From NCBI GenBank assembly GCA_021495925.1, contig JAKEKT010000100.1, forward strand, positions 62,001 through 126,000: DNA of 64,000 nt, written 5' to 3'. A program made the translations under genes and the position numbers. Origin of the DNA: Diplodia intermedia. Taxonomy: Eukaryota; Ascomycota; Dothideomycetes; Botryosphaeriales; Botryosphaeriaceae. Under the pieces are notes generated by a model. That model was not told where the DNA came from. It was given only the letters and a program-made list of their open reading frames with translations, and did no database searches. Positions 22,869-35,600 of this stretch are shown here, one piece after another. Each line of letters begins with the position of its first letter. Within the stretch, counting starts at the first letter, position 1.

Positions 22869-24476
22869 GGCGGAGAGGGAACGAAGGCGGAACAAGCATG
22901 TACCCAGGCGGGAAAGACACGATGGTTTCGAGACGCTGAAAGGGGACGTGGCACACCGCACGGTGGTGAAGGTGTGGGGAGGACACGAGCACGGGCGATC
23001 AGGGTCGCGGATCAAGGTGGAAGAGGTGAGGCAAGGGGAGGGGTGGCGGGCAGAGGTGGGCTTGAAGCTATATAGACTGCCTGCCACGCACATTTCGGGG
23101 CTTTGGCTGGGCAGTCATCTCGCTGGGCATTTATGGGACGAGGCAAGGCTGGAGTGGCACAAGACTGGAGCTGGAGTGCAGCATGGGTGGCCCGAATGGT
23201 GGAGAGCGGGCGAGAGGTTGGGCTGGAAACAGCCACCTTGGAGGGCCCAGCCACTCGAGCAGGACGACGCGAGACAGAGCCCTGATGATGCGCATGAGTA
23301 GGCGATAAGATGGGCGCTATGCCGCGGTGAAGCAGCAGAGCAGCAGAGCGCGGTAAGCTGATGTCAGGGGGCTTCTGGCGGCGGTGATGAGGGTGCTGCA
23401 GAGGGGGTGACGTCGGGGCGCAGTGCCTGTAGCCATGCCGGTCAGGTGCGCGCTAGCGCCGGCCGCTACCTAGGGACTTGTTGCTGCAGGGCAACGGGAG
23501 GAACAACAGAGCTACTGCAGCCGCCCGACATGTACATGATACCTCTGCTGGTCATGCGGCGGTGCAGATGGCTTCAACCCGATGCATCCTCGCCCTCCCG
23601 CTGCTTCACCGTGTCTGCGCTCGCTCTGGGCTCGGGGCTCTGGGCTCGGGCTCTGGGCTCTGGGCCCCTCGTCTTGGTGACAGGCACCGTCTCCGTCTCG
23701 TCTGCCTCCCAACCCGTCATCGCATTCGCTGCACACCACACCGCCGCACACCATCGTCGACGCCTCAACGCCCCGTCTTCGCCTCAACCCACCCGGCTTC
23801 CTTCAGCCCTTCAGCTAAACACCACGGAATCATCCCATGATCTGCCCGGCTCCCCGCCGGATGTGGGGCGGCGAGATGTGACACAACCCTCGTAGCCTCC
23901 CTTCCCTCATCCTCAACCCTGTACCGAGGCACCAATTCTCCATTCTGCCCTACCGTAGGACCCACCAGCTTTCAGGCTGATGACTCGCAGCTGTTGGTAT
24001 AGGGCAAACCACCCGTCTCGGAACACTTGCATTCGGCACGTGGTGGTTGCTGCCAATCATGCCCGACTGTGGACATGCACGGCTTATGGCTGCTTACCCG
24101 ACCTCTTGAATGCTTTTGTGGGAAATCGGCTTCTTCAGCAATTTATACTCCAAAACAATGGTCACTTGCTCATATTATCCTGTACTTTATTAAAAGGCTC
24201 GCCCTCCGAGCCTCAACCCGACCAATAGCCTGATTTCCTTACGCACCACTTACCATCAGTCCATCCTGAACGAGGCCGATCCCCCGTTGCCATCCCACCC
24301 TAACGCCCGAGAAAGTGCCCAAGCGAGCCATCATCCGATTCCTGTATCCAAGGGGCCAAGCGAAAACCCAAGCGCCAGATCCTCCGTCTCGAGAAAGAAA
24401 AAGAAAGGAAAGCTCAGCCCTGACGACGAGGCGTTGCTCAGCAGCGGGGGTATCTCTATTTACAAACTTACAAATT
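22869..24476. other. Intergenic, hypothetical-gene promoter and INP1 3' region
   Basis: 1608 nt between minus-strand genes. It includes a short imperfect repeat at 23624-23666. Open frames on both strands overlap one another and have no recognisable domain. It holds the promoter of the 22.2-22.9 kb gene and the INP1 3' UTR. Confidence 0.5.
23624..23666. repeat. Imperfect CTCTGGG/CTCGGG tandem repeat
   Basis: About six imperfect 6-7 nt units of CTCTGGG and CTCGGG in tandem, in non-coding DNA. Confidence 0.7.
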
Positions 24477-26283
24477 TCAGTCAACATCTGATGCATCCGT
24501 CTCCCCCTTCCTGTAATTCCCGAGAGGGATTCCGTAATCATCCTCATCCTCCCATTCGTCCGCTTCGTCCTCGCTCCATTGCCATGCTCCCGGAATCTTC
24601 TTCGCTCGGCGCAGGCTCCACGAATCCGGCGTAAAGACCCCGGTCGCGATGCGTGCCGCGATGCTAAGCATGAGCGCGACCAAGTGTGCAGGCGGCCCGA
24701 TCAAAATCCCCATCGTCTTCTGCATGATGGCGCTCGTGTACTCCTTCCTGGGATGCGCCTGCGCCGGCGCAGGTGGAGTGAAGAGATTGGCCGGGTGAGG
24801 CATCGGTGAGAAGGCTCGCAGATGGGACGTGCTCGTCAGACGGCGCAGCCTGATCGACTCCGGCGGGGGGTCGACATCCGGATAGCTCATGTCCACGGCC
24901 GAATCCGAATCGCTGGTCAGCGTCGGCGTCGGCGGCGCTGAAGTTGGTCGGTCTTCGGCACGAGGCGACGGCGTAAACGGCGACCGCTCGTCCTCGCTCA
25001 GGTGCACCCGACCGGTGATGGTCAGCTCGGACATCTCACGCTTATGGCGTCTGCCTGGGCTGGAGTCCAGATGGAATCCAGACGCGCCGTCCGCTGCCTG
25101 TGAAGACGGGGATTCTCGCCGGATCGACGCGGCATCAAAATACATTGATGCCTGCCGAGACTGCAGCTGTCGCATATGTGAGTCGTTGTTCAGTGAATAG
25201 AAAGAGTCTGCAGTCGACTCCGCCGTGGACGAGATGCTTGCAGCATCGGAATTAAAATCAGATGATTCTTCGGCTGAGGCGCTAAGCGAGGATGTTGACG
25301 TCGACCTAAGGCTCATCTGGGCAGGCGCGGTCACAGACCTCGAGCCCTCAAATGGCTTCCTGTTGGGTTTGAGGGGCCGCCGTTTGGCAGATTTCTCTGG
25401 GAACCCGTCCTCGGACGGAGTCTCATCCTCGACGACAGAGCTTGAGATCGAGGAGGCTGAAAAGACACTGCTGCGTCTGTAAGGGTCGGAGGATGCAGAA
25501 AAAGTGCTGGTTTCCGAGGCATATGATTTCTCAGTTCCCTGGCTCACCGGTCTCTCTCCGTCCTCAGGCCTCCACACGCCGTCGAGCTTCCACTTCTTCG
25601 CCCTGCCCGGTGTCACAGGTCTCCGTTTCCGTGGCGGTGTCGCCGGCACTTGTGGTATCTCCACGTGAAAGCCACGCGTAAAGGGACACAGGGTCTTCTC
25701 ATACAAAAGGACCTTCTCCATCACGGACTTGAATTCCTCAGCCTTTGCCAGGTTCTCCTCTCCTTCACTGGGGAGCTCGATGCGGTAGTACGAACTGGGG
25801 CGGGGTATACGCATGGCGAATTTGGATACGCCATCAACGCACCAGCATTGCGACTTGGGTAGGATGGCGTGCAGCAGAGAGCCAGAGTGTAGGAAGGCGA
25901 CAGATCCGGGAACGCGGTAGATTCGTATAGGGCCTGTGCAATGGTTAACAGTGGCTGGACGCAGCTGCTGGGTTGCACATACCGGCAGCAACGGTGCTCT
26001 CCGTTGGCGACATCCAGGGGATTGTGTCTGGGTGGCCATTGTCCCCTAGAACCGTGCGATGACTAGCGCTAGAGGACGGCCGAGATAGCGACGATGCGGT
26101 CGTGAACAGCACGATCTTGGCAAAGTTGTGATTGAACAGTATCTCGACGCCATCTGCAGATCCAGGCGACTGCGCCGAGGGACTCGAGCCGGCCAGGCGC
26201 GTAGGGAGGGTCAAGGAGCGGCGCACGCCGTGCTTAGCGGTTGGTTGCGCAGGAGGGGTGGACGGAGCGGTCGGGGAGGACAT
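24477..26283 (-). CDS. INP1: Inheritance of peroxisomes protein 1
   Basis: Peripheral peroxisomal tether. In yeast Inp1 holds peroxisomes at the mother-cell cortex by bridging Pex3 and the cortex. Exons on the minus strand are 25983-26283 and 24477-25933, giving 585 residues. The conserved N-terminal PH-like region spans about residues 40-190: GVEILFNHNFAKIVLFTT, then across the intron PIRIYRVPGSVAFLHSGSLL, HAILPKSQCWCVDGVSKFAM and YYRIELPSE. After it come VEIPQVPATPPRKRRPVTP and a long Ser-rich disordered region. A C-terminal hydrophobic segment (GPPAHLVALMLSIAARIATG) and an acidic end (DEADEWEDEDDYGIPLGNY) follow. The gene is tandem with PRE2 on the same strand; no functional link is implied. 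The identification rests on the N-terminal blocks. Confidence 0.85.
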
Positions 26284-26705
26284 GGCGCATGTGGGCTAAT
26301 CAGGTGTGCATGCTGACGCGGGTGCAGACGGTGTGGGCAAAGACTGCAGGCGCAAGAGTCGTGGTGTTGCGTGAGTGGAGTTGTTGTGCGGTGGTGGGCG
26401 GGCGCGGGCACAGCAAAGAGCAAATGGCTGGTGACGAGGATCGACAGGCGCGGGCGGCCGGCGGGCCTTCAGGCGGCATGCGCGTGAGCTGCGCTACAGG
26501 GGCTGTCCAAAGCGATCTCCACCGCCTCGCTATTGGCCGCTCGCCAAACACGATGCGAAACGCTGCAGCACCATCATCACCTGTCAGTCATGCGTGTTGC
26601 GTCCTGGCTTCGTGAATTGAGCTCTATGCTAGCTGTGCCTGTCAAAAGTACAGTCCGGTCTCGTGGCGCCACCGCGCTGCCCCGCCATGCCCGCCATTAC
26701 ATCGC
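26284..26705. other. Intergenic, INP1 promoter / PRE2 3' end
   Basis: 422 nt between two minus-strand genes. It should contain the INP1 promoter and the PRE2 3' UTR. Nothing else seen. Confidence 0.5.
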
Positions 26706-27726
26706 CTACTCCAGATCCGCCGTGACGTTCGAGAACTCGCCCTTCTCCAGCTTCGTGTTCCAAAAGATGGGGTTCGTATCATTGAAGCCGTGCTTGACCC
26801 AGCCATCCTCCTTGACGTGGTAGAGGTTGATGTAACCACCCGAATACGCGTCCCTGTGCGTGGCCGCCAGAATGCTGCGGCGGCCGAGCTCAAGTGCCGC
26901 CTCATCCGAGAGATCGTACTTGTACTCGGCATCCAGAACACCGTACGCGAACGTCTGTCCGGAGCCGACACAGAAGAGGTTTCCAGCAAGACGGGTGCCG
27001 TCGCTGTCAATGTAGTAGAGAGCCGGGCCCTCTTGGGGCGTCACACCAGCACACATGGTACCCTGCACCCACCATATCAGAAGACGTCCCTGAGGTCCTA
27101 GGGCGGGGCCCTGCTTACCATGCTCAAGCCCATTCCCTTGTAGGAGTACACCAAGTTGGCGAGAATCTTGGAGGCGGCGGCGACGGAGATGCGGCGCTTG
27201 TGCCTAAGCTCGTGGAGGCGGCACTGCATACCAAGGTAGGCAAGCCAGTATTGGCAATCCTAACAGCAAGGAAATCCCATTAGCGCGTATTTGTCAGGTG
27301 GGAAAGGTGCGGCCTACAGCAGCGCCACCGGCCATGGTTCCCAGCAGGCAGTTGTTGATCTCAATAACCTTCTTCACCGTCTGACTGGCGATCCAGTTAC
27401 CGGCCGTCGCTCTCGAGTCGGTTGCAACGATGATACCGCCCTTGAACCTGAAGGCTAGCGTGGTGGTACCGTGGGCAAGCTTGATGGGGCAGCTTGGGTT
27501 GGAGTGGTCGTCGGTCATGGTGCGGAGCCATGATGCGGGCTGGCGACGCGGTTAGCATCACGGCTGCGGGTGAAAGCTGGGGGAGTCGACATACAGCGGC
27601 GACGGGAGGAAGAGCGAACTTCAGCGACAGCGGCGGGGTGACATGCATAAGCTCCTGCTGCTCGTCATAGCCATAGCCCTCGTTCTGATGCGCTTGCTGG
27701 CTGTACTGCGCCACTAACGACTCCAT
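26706..27726 (-). CDS. PRE2: 20S proteasome subunit beta type-5
   Basis: Chymotrypsin-like peptidase subunit of the 20S proteasome core. Exons on the minus strand are 27595-27726, 27318-27539, 27119-27259 and 26706-27062, giving 283 residues (yeast Pre2 is 287). A propeptide of 68 residues ends in HG, and the mature enzyme starts at nucleophile T69 (TTTLAFRFKGG). In mature numbering the catalytic residues D17 and R19 (ATDSRATAG) and K33 (SQTVKKVIE) are present, as is M45 (LLGTMAGGAA), which shapes the S1 pocket and is the beta5 hallmark. Further blocks are DCQYWLAYLGMQCRLHELR and YSGGYINLYHVKEDGW. All motifs are intact, so this should be the functional housekeeping copy. Confidence 0.98.
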
Positions 27727-29772
27727 GGTGCGGGATGTAGTCTAGCAAGGCGGGTGAGAGAAGCAGGGGAGGCGGCCGAGATACGGATGCGGTGGTCGAT
27801 GGGGTAGGAGGGTTGTGGTGGTATGGAGCTTGGGGCTTGGTGGAGCTTCGGCTCCAGGCACGCAACGAGGCGCGTCAAGCTGACCGACCGGGGCGCACCC
27901 GCCAAGGCATCCATCAGACTGCAAAAACATCACGCATTACAACTCTATCATGTTCTCCACGTGTACTGTACATGCCGAAGCCCATGAACATGCCTTTCCC
28001 CTCTCCCAAAACCGCATCAGTTGCTTACGCACTCGAATTGATGCTGCCTGTTCTTTCCCCGTGTTCACAAGCCCTTGAATGTTGCCACGCCTCGTCCTCA
28101 GCCGGCGCGATCCACTGACACGTCTAGACTCGGGATCCCACGACCTTCGCACAATGCTACTTCCCACTTGTTCATCTCTCGAGTGCCGGTGGACGTAAGG
28201 AGATACAGCTTGGGTTCAATCGGATGTCATGGATGCCGGATGCTTCAAAGCAGCTCCAAGGCAACGCAGATGAGCCCGATCCATCTCGCTCCACCAACAA
28301 TATCAGGCAGCAGATGCTATGCGCAGGCGTTGGACCGGCAAGGCTGTTTATCGCATCGTCGAACGTACCAGACGTCTTTGAGGGGGGCAAGTTTTGTTTC
28401 GGAGGAGTCGCCCTCACGATCCGGCCAGTTCGTGCTGCTTGAGTCGTTGGCAGTGCTGGTCATGGGATGAAATTTCGGGTGCGACGCGTCGCGTTGTGTA
28501 GCAGTCGCTGTCACCAAAGCCCAGTCCGACGGCAGCATAAGACAGCATGAATGGCGATGCTAAGTAGGGTGTCGACAGAGTCGACAGCATTATTCTAGGG
28601 CGGCAACTCCGACACACGAGCAGATTTTGTCCGCGGGCTTTGGAAGCAAAACCGAAACACCCGAGACAGCCAGCGTGCATCGCAACTTGATGGGCGACCG
28701 CACACACGAAATACATTCATCTCTTCCTCGAAGTCCCGCGCAAGGCGGAACCAGCAACGAAAAGCGTGTTCCATCAGTGGAAGCCATCAAAAATTGCGCC
28801 AGTGAAGCCCCCGAAGGAGATTCATACCAGGCCACCACCGCGCTGTGCAATGCAGGGCAGCCTGGTAGGCCGTTCGACTTGTTGATCTCGAAAGCCCCGA
28901 CAAGGTAAGTATGTCGGAAGAGAGGAGGAGGCGAGGGGAGGCGCAAATATATAGGTAGATTGAGGGGACCGTGCGTGTTAAGCGACTCCCTCGTCTTGCT
29001 GCTAGGCCCGATCGACGCTGCCTTTCACTTGGGTCGATGACGCGCGAGGTAATCGTTGATCTGGCAGGTTGTCCGCGCCGTGCCCGGACGATTGCGGCTC
29101 AATGCATTTTTCCAAGTACACGCCCACAAGAATATGAAGGCCTCGACGGATCCTGCGGGCGCTTATGCAGCTCCTCCCACCAACGCGCTCCTTCCAGTCC
29201 AAGCATGTTTCACGTGCTCCTGATTCATCAGTTGCTCTTGCCTCATCGATTGCTCCAACTGCCCGTTTGTAGCACGAGCAATCTATCCGTCTCTACACCG
29301 ACAGGGATCGGCTGGCACCGACAATCAGCGCCAATCGATCCGGTCCATTCCTGGCAGTGATGAGGCCAGCAACCTGCAGATCGCCAAAAATAGCCACCGA
29401 CAACCACACCGTAGGACGGCGCCATGGCGTCACCGAGGCCTTGCGCCGCTGGCAGCTTCCAGCTCTGTCCTCGTCTGCCCCGCGCCTGCTGAGCTGTTCA
29501 ACTGCCCACGTTCCAGCTGCAGTCTTCATTTCAGTCATGCACGGAGCGCGAAACGCATCTCAGAGCCGTGTCCCTGAGAGCATGCCTACAGGAGGGGGGG
29601 TTTGGGGTCGGAAAGGATATTGATCCTACGGGCTGCACGCCACAGTCCTTTCATTCCGTGACTTCCCAGTCCCGGCCAACATGATTTTCATCTCGACTTT
29701 CTGAGGACTTCGCTTTCGCCCTGGCGCTGTTCAAGCCAAGGTCCGCGGCTCCCACCGTGGCTGGAATTCCCC
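27727..29772. promoter_or_regulatory. Divergent intergenic region PRE2 / DUF6536 gene
   Basis: 2046 nt between divergent start codons, so both promoters lie here. Open frames of up to 130 residues occur on both strands but overlap and lack domain features. No canonical PACE element (GGTGGCAAA) was seen upstream of PRE2 by eye. Confidence 0.45.
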
Positions 29773-32656
29773 ATGTCTCACCGAAAGTCTCTGGAGAGAT
29801 CCAGCTCTCCATCCAGCGCCGTGTCGCGCTACAGCCTGGGTGCCTATTCCACCAGAAGGTGTGCTCGTGTTCCGGATCCTTGGCCACTCGCTAACCCAGA
29901 GGTGCAGCAACGGCGACAACCGGGGAGACTATGACAAGCTGGAGCTCGGAGACCTCTCCAACACCCACCTCCTCTCCAGTACAGCATACGATCCTTACGG
30001 CGGATCAAGTCGTCTCCCAAAGGCACGCTCCATCTCGTCGTTGTCGGCCACAAGCGACTGGACCATCAAATCAAAAGGCAAGGCCTTCATCGAACGTGCA
30101 AAAAGCACCTTCAGGATCTCGAAGAATGTCTCGCGCAACGAACGGGAGAACACGCGGCCAGGCCACGGCCTCTGGAGCCAGCTCATGCTCGTTGACCGTA
30201 CCCTCAGAGGCATGGCTGCGCTCACGGCCACGTTCGCTGTCGTCATGGTCGTCATCTGCCTTGCCTATGCGAAGGATTTCCGCGAACACATGCAAGACAT
30301 GCCCACCTCTACTTCGGTCATGATTGCTTCGGGGACCAGTTCGGCCATGAACCGTAAGGCCGAGGCCTACAAGTTCCTAATCAACATCGCCGCAACCATG
30401 ATCCTCGGCATGTCCAACACCTACCAACAGCTGCTCACGGCTTTGACTGTAGACGATCTGAAACATGCGCTCTACAAGTACGGAGACTCCAGAGTGGGGA
30501 CAAATTCCCCGTTCTCGATCAAGCACAAGCGGAACGGACGCTTGCGCGCCTGGCTTGCGTGGATTCTACTGATCTGTACGTCCATGGTAAGTACGAAGAA
30601 ATGGGTGTCCCACCACCACCAGGTTCCGGAAGATTTGGGCCCTCTGAGCCCCGCAGAAGACGCTACACTCCTCCTACGTGGGTAGTTGAAGACGACATCT
30701 CGGCGCTTTTTTGCGTCTTCAAGACTCATGTCTACGTCCGGATGTTGATTCGACTGTCTGCGTACTACGCCTTCTGCGGAACAAGCCTGGGAGGCCCAGA
30801 GCCTTACGTCACCTGCTGTGATCCCCCCTCATAGCGCTGTTGCTAAGCCATTTGCAGCCTGTCCATCTTTTGGCAAACTCTGTCATAGGCGTGTCGGAGT
30901 ATTACGGACTGCGGCTGAATGTCCACTACCAGCTTGAGACGAATGTCACCAGAGGCTATAGTTATGCCTACCAAGAATCTGCCTTTGACTGTTACTCTGC
31001 CTTGCGCACAGGGCAGGCCCGACTCGACCCCGATCGATGGGAGGAGTCCATTCCCGGAGCATTGTCGTACCAGGACTATTACAAATCGGCTAGCTACTGC
31101 CCTGCCAACCACTCTGATCCGAACAATCCTTTCGACGAAACCAAGGCCGAGCAAGATTTGTACACGGACATCACTGTCCATTACGAGCCCGAGTCGCCGT
31201 GCGCTGATGTCGTGAACCGGTCGATGTCGCATGACGCAGTTTGGCAGGAGTACAACAGCGCAGACTATTCCAATAACTATACATACTTCGGGGGCTGCGG
31301 CACCCGAAACTTCTACTGCAACTGGACGGGGGATACGACTGTAGAACACGGGGACAGGCAAGGGCGTCAAGTGCGGCTGGTGATGCGCATGCAAGCGGCC
31401 ATCATCCTGGCCATCTGCATCACCATCAAAGCCACGTATATGATCGCAGTGAACGTGCGCAACCGCCGCGAGATCAAAACCCACTGCCTGACGTTCGGCG
31501 ACGTCCTTGTCGCGTCCAATTTCGACACGGACCTGCGCATCCCCAGCGAGTCGATGGTCAACGGCGGCGACTTCCACCGACGGGCCGTGTCGCACACCTG
31601 CCACAAGCACTGCAAGAGCAACCAGCTCTCAGACACGGGCGAGGAGCTGGGACATTGCCAGAAGTGCAAGAAACACAACTGCGTCAACAACTGCCCAGGT
31701 CTGCCGTGGCCCGCGTTGTCGACCAAGCGCAAGAAGTCGCTCATCACCAACCTCGGGCAGACGGCCCTCACGCAGATGTTGACCCTCAGCTTCTGCTCCG
31801 TGGGCATGATAGCCGCATCCATCTTCATCGCCATCATGTTCACGGCGCGGTACGCTTACGCCGTGTGCGTGCGGTGGACGACGTACAACGAACAGTTTGC
31901 GGCGGAACAGACGTTTGCTTCCATGACAACCAACAACCTGTGGGGCGAGATCGCGGCCTTCCTCATCTCCAACGGCGCGCAGCTACTCTACTCGTGCCTG
32001 TACCTGTTGCTCATTTATAACGTCACGCTGATCTGCATGGAGTATGAATGGGGCAAGTTCGAAAAGGGTCGCCAGCGGCTGCGCTGCACCATTGTCAAGA
32101 GCGAGCGTTTCGACGAGTCGTACTTCCTACAGCTGCCCAAGAAGATCCTGTTCCCAATCATGGTCTACTCGATCATCATGCACTGGCTGCTAGGTCTCGC
32201 CATCCTCGCCAAAGAGGAGATTGTCGATGACGGCTTCACGATATATTCACGCTACAACGTAAGTCACTTCTCGCGTCTTTGGGTCATGTCCGTGGCTGAT
32301 TTCTCCGTCCGCTAGATCGTGACTGTTCCCGACGGTGTGTGGGGCTCGTGCGCGCTCCTGCTCGCCATGACTTGCGCCTGTTGGTGGGCTTATACGTACA
32401 AGCGCGAAGGCTTCATACCGCAAATGTTCGGCTCAATCCGCACGCTTTGCGCGTCGACCAGCAACCTCAGCGACTTTCCCACGGAGGGAATCCACTGGGG
32501 AGACTGTAAGCTAATGCTCGTGCCGTGCTTTGGTCTCGAATGCTGTGGGCTAACTGGTCGATCGCAGTGGGGACGAACGAGACGGGCCCGTGGCGCCACG
32601 CCGGCCTCTCGGAAGGTGAAGTTGGCGAGATCGTGCCTAACGAGCTCTATGCTTGA
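29773..32656 (+). CDS. DUF6536-family multi-pass membrane protein
   Basis: Fungal integral membrane protein of unknown function. Exons 29773-29858, 29902-30586, 30858-32258, 32316-32505 and 32568-32656 give 816 residues. A Ser-rich cytosolic N-terminus precedes the first membrane segment (AALTATFAVVMVVICLAYA). The DUF6536 core is recognisable: YKFLINIAATMILGMSNTYQ, LTALTVDDLKHALYKYG, then WLAWILLICTSMPVHLLANS. A long Cys-containing loop with N-glycosylation sequons (NVT, NHS, NRS, NYT, NWT) looks extracytoplasmic. Later segments include MQAAIILAICITIKATYMIA, SVGMIAASIFIAIMFTA, LLYSCLYLLLIYNVTLICM, FPIMVYSIIMHWLLGLAIL and WGSCALLLAMTCACWWAY. The C-terminus has the family ending GPWRHAGLSEGEVGEIVPN. 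Intron 2 is 271 nt, much longer than the others. The join of exons 1 and 2 (acceptor GAG) is the least certain. Confidence 0.88.
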
Positions 32657-35600
32657 TTTTCCTTTTTTTTCTTTGCTAGCCTCGAATCCACGGTCTTCAC
32701 AGTCTCCTTGTTTTTGTACGCGGAAAAAAGAGAAGAGAAGGGAAGAGGGTAGACAAGCGTTCATGCTCAAAAACTGTACGAATGCATGTAAACATAGGAC
32801 TCAATTGCTGCCTAAACTTTACAATTGATAACCCGGGTATCAATGATAGGTTGATCAGCTTTCAAGGAACCCACGCCACGGCTCCATAGAGGATTCCCAG
32901 TAACCTATTGGTGTCTCGTGTCCGGCCGTTTAGCCGGAACAAATGCATCCAGACACAGGATCCCACTACTCACGTTAGTCTAGTGTAAAAACAACGCGTT
33001 ATATATACATAGTGTCCCATATCACGGTTCAGACGTTCGGGCCCCGGGAGTCCGAGTCGTTGATTGGGCCGCTATTCTTGGTGATAGGTACCTATTGTCG
33101 CCGATCGCCCTCGTTGCTTCCTCAAACGACCAACTTGTTCTCTTCACTTCGGTGGATGGGTCGACAGAATCGTGTAGTCCCATTCATGAAGTTCTCGCCA
33201 CTTGGCTTCTCGCGCGTGCACGTTTCGCCGAGACTGATGTTTATTGACGTTGGTTGACGGGTCTCCACGACGAATTAGCAGCTCGGGAGGACTACGAGAT
33301 TATGAGCTTTGGGAAGATGCTTGGCTGGAGCTGAATTATGGGCGGTCGAAATTATATGGACCCTAAAGCTGTGTGATAGGATTCCACTATTCACGTAGAT
33401 TGTGCGTGACATCACGGCTGGTGAGGTAGATTTGGGTAGGTTCGGTTCTTCTGCGACCAGCTGTGCCGCCGTACTAGCGATTGTTTCCATATTCTCTTGG
33501 CCGCCGATTGAGGCAAACTAGCCTTTGCCAAAGGTATCAATAAGACTTATGCATCTTATAAACACTTCAAGTCTGGAAGAGGTGGTAGATTAGACGTTCT
33601 CACGCCAGGTGCAAGTTCCGATGAAAGAAAATGTGGCGCATGTAGTAAGTCTTCATATCTGACAATCAAGAAACCCGACAGGCACGTGCCATTGCCTGAT
33701 CCATTTGGAACCGAGAGTAGAACGTTTCGGCAAGAGTAGACGCTATCTCTGATCTTCGTTGTTTCTCCATCGAAGAAGTCATGGAGGGACGTGATACTGG
33801 TCCGGATAATCAACGTCACCATCGAAGCGTTTGAAATTGTGGTGCAGAATAAATACATAGTTCCCAAAGAAAGAGGACCAGAGAAACAAGATGTGGTGCG
33901 CAACGGACTGCCTTGTCTCGAAGAGAGGCAGAGACCGAGTAGAGAGGGGCTAACCGGATCAGTTTTGGCACTTGAAACATGAGAGCAATCGGTAAAGCTG
34001 CTCCGCCATTTACCGACCCTTTTCATGGATGGTTGGATGAACCATGCTATGTGTCAGCCAACAACCGAAGGAGCAATGCTCAATTTGTACTAGCCGCGCT
34101 GATGAAGAGGGTACTCTTGATTTCAAGAGCCTAAGGCACTTTGTGAGTCAAAAAGCGTGATGGCAAAATTCAAAGCCGCGAAGCTTCTGGAAGTAGGCTC
34201 AAACTGTTGTTCGCCTTGACAGTCACTTGATCGGAGTAAAGACTTACTCCAAGCCCCTAGTGTGAGGTAGAGGCCAGAAAAAATGGCATCCCAAAAATAG
34301 CTGGCAGGAAACTGGCTGACCTCGAGTCTGAAGAAGCACCCGTCCGGCTTCATATTCCATTTCAATCTGGTGTGACAGATAACAGTCAGCATGTTCCCCC
34401 TAATGTGCTGGACGGTGGGTTGCGCGTAAAGGCTCCACAATGGTAAGCACTAACGCTGCGCCCAGAGCAAGTATGACGAACACTCTCGATGGCTCTTGAC
34501 CTGTTATTGGCCGCGTCCGAGGGAGGAAGCCAGACACTGTCGTACTACGCACGCTTACGAAAGACGACAGATCGAACAGAGGCCAGAGGCAGTGGGGAGA
34601 CTTCCGGCTCAAGGAAACTGGACCACTGATGACGAGTCTCGCGAGACCATAACCATGCTCGTTTCTTCTGTGACCCCAGAGCTTAGAAGACCATCAGTGG
34701 ATCCAATGACCCCCAAACGACGTTGGTGACGTGACTCTGCGAGAGAGTGTTTTGATACTGAGGGTAGACTCACTCGGGATGAAGTCACGAATTCACGCAT
34801 CACGTCATAGGCATCCTTTATCTTCGCACGCCATGTAGTACATCGTGCTCTTGTTGCCGGTCAACATGTGGACGAACCTTTGGCGCCATGTTTCGTGCCT
34901 CATGGGAGAATCCGTGATATCAGTGGCACGGAAGGCTTGACAACGCAGCCTGCTCGGAGGCGCTTGTCATGCAGGTAAGTAGACCAGTGGACCATGCCAA
35001 GAGGACCTTTTACCCGGGGCAAGGCCCATGGTAGCGGACGAGTGGATGCAGTCCGGCGGCACAGCTTCTTATGTGGAAGGCTGCAGGAAAGCCAATGCGT
35101 GTATAATGGCGGCCTATCACGTTGTCCGGTATATAAGAGGCGCTGTGTAGAGTGTAGTAGGTCGACATGGGTCGGAAATGATAGCCCGCGCGTACAGCGG
35201 AGACCAGTCTGCTTTGATGCATCGCGGCCCCGGGCCCAATTTATTTTTCCACAACGGCGAACACAGGAGAAGTGACACATCGTATGGCTGCTGCAACTCC
35301 ACGTAGGCCTGCGCAATCGCTTGCAGGATGGGCCATGTTTCACACCGTCCGCTGACTTGACCTCACATGCTCCGCTTTCCAAGGCACACTTGCCGCCTGC
35401 AGGGGGCGACGCACCGGGAGCAGGCGTCACCAAGTAGCAATGCCGGGGAATCCCATCTCTGCTTGAACAATCCTCCGAATCTAGACCGCTGCATCCCGAC
35501 CGTGTTGCGCGGCTACGGCCGTCTCGGGTGCTGCGCGCCGAGAGGAGCAGGGATGCCGCACGTGAAGTGCTTTCAACGGGCCTCGGCGCCCTAAGACTGT

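Noticed and set aside
28201..28225. tRNA B-box-like GGTTCAATC
   Set aside because: No matching A-box or cloverleaf arms could be folded around it.
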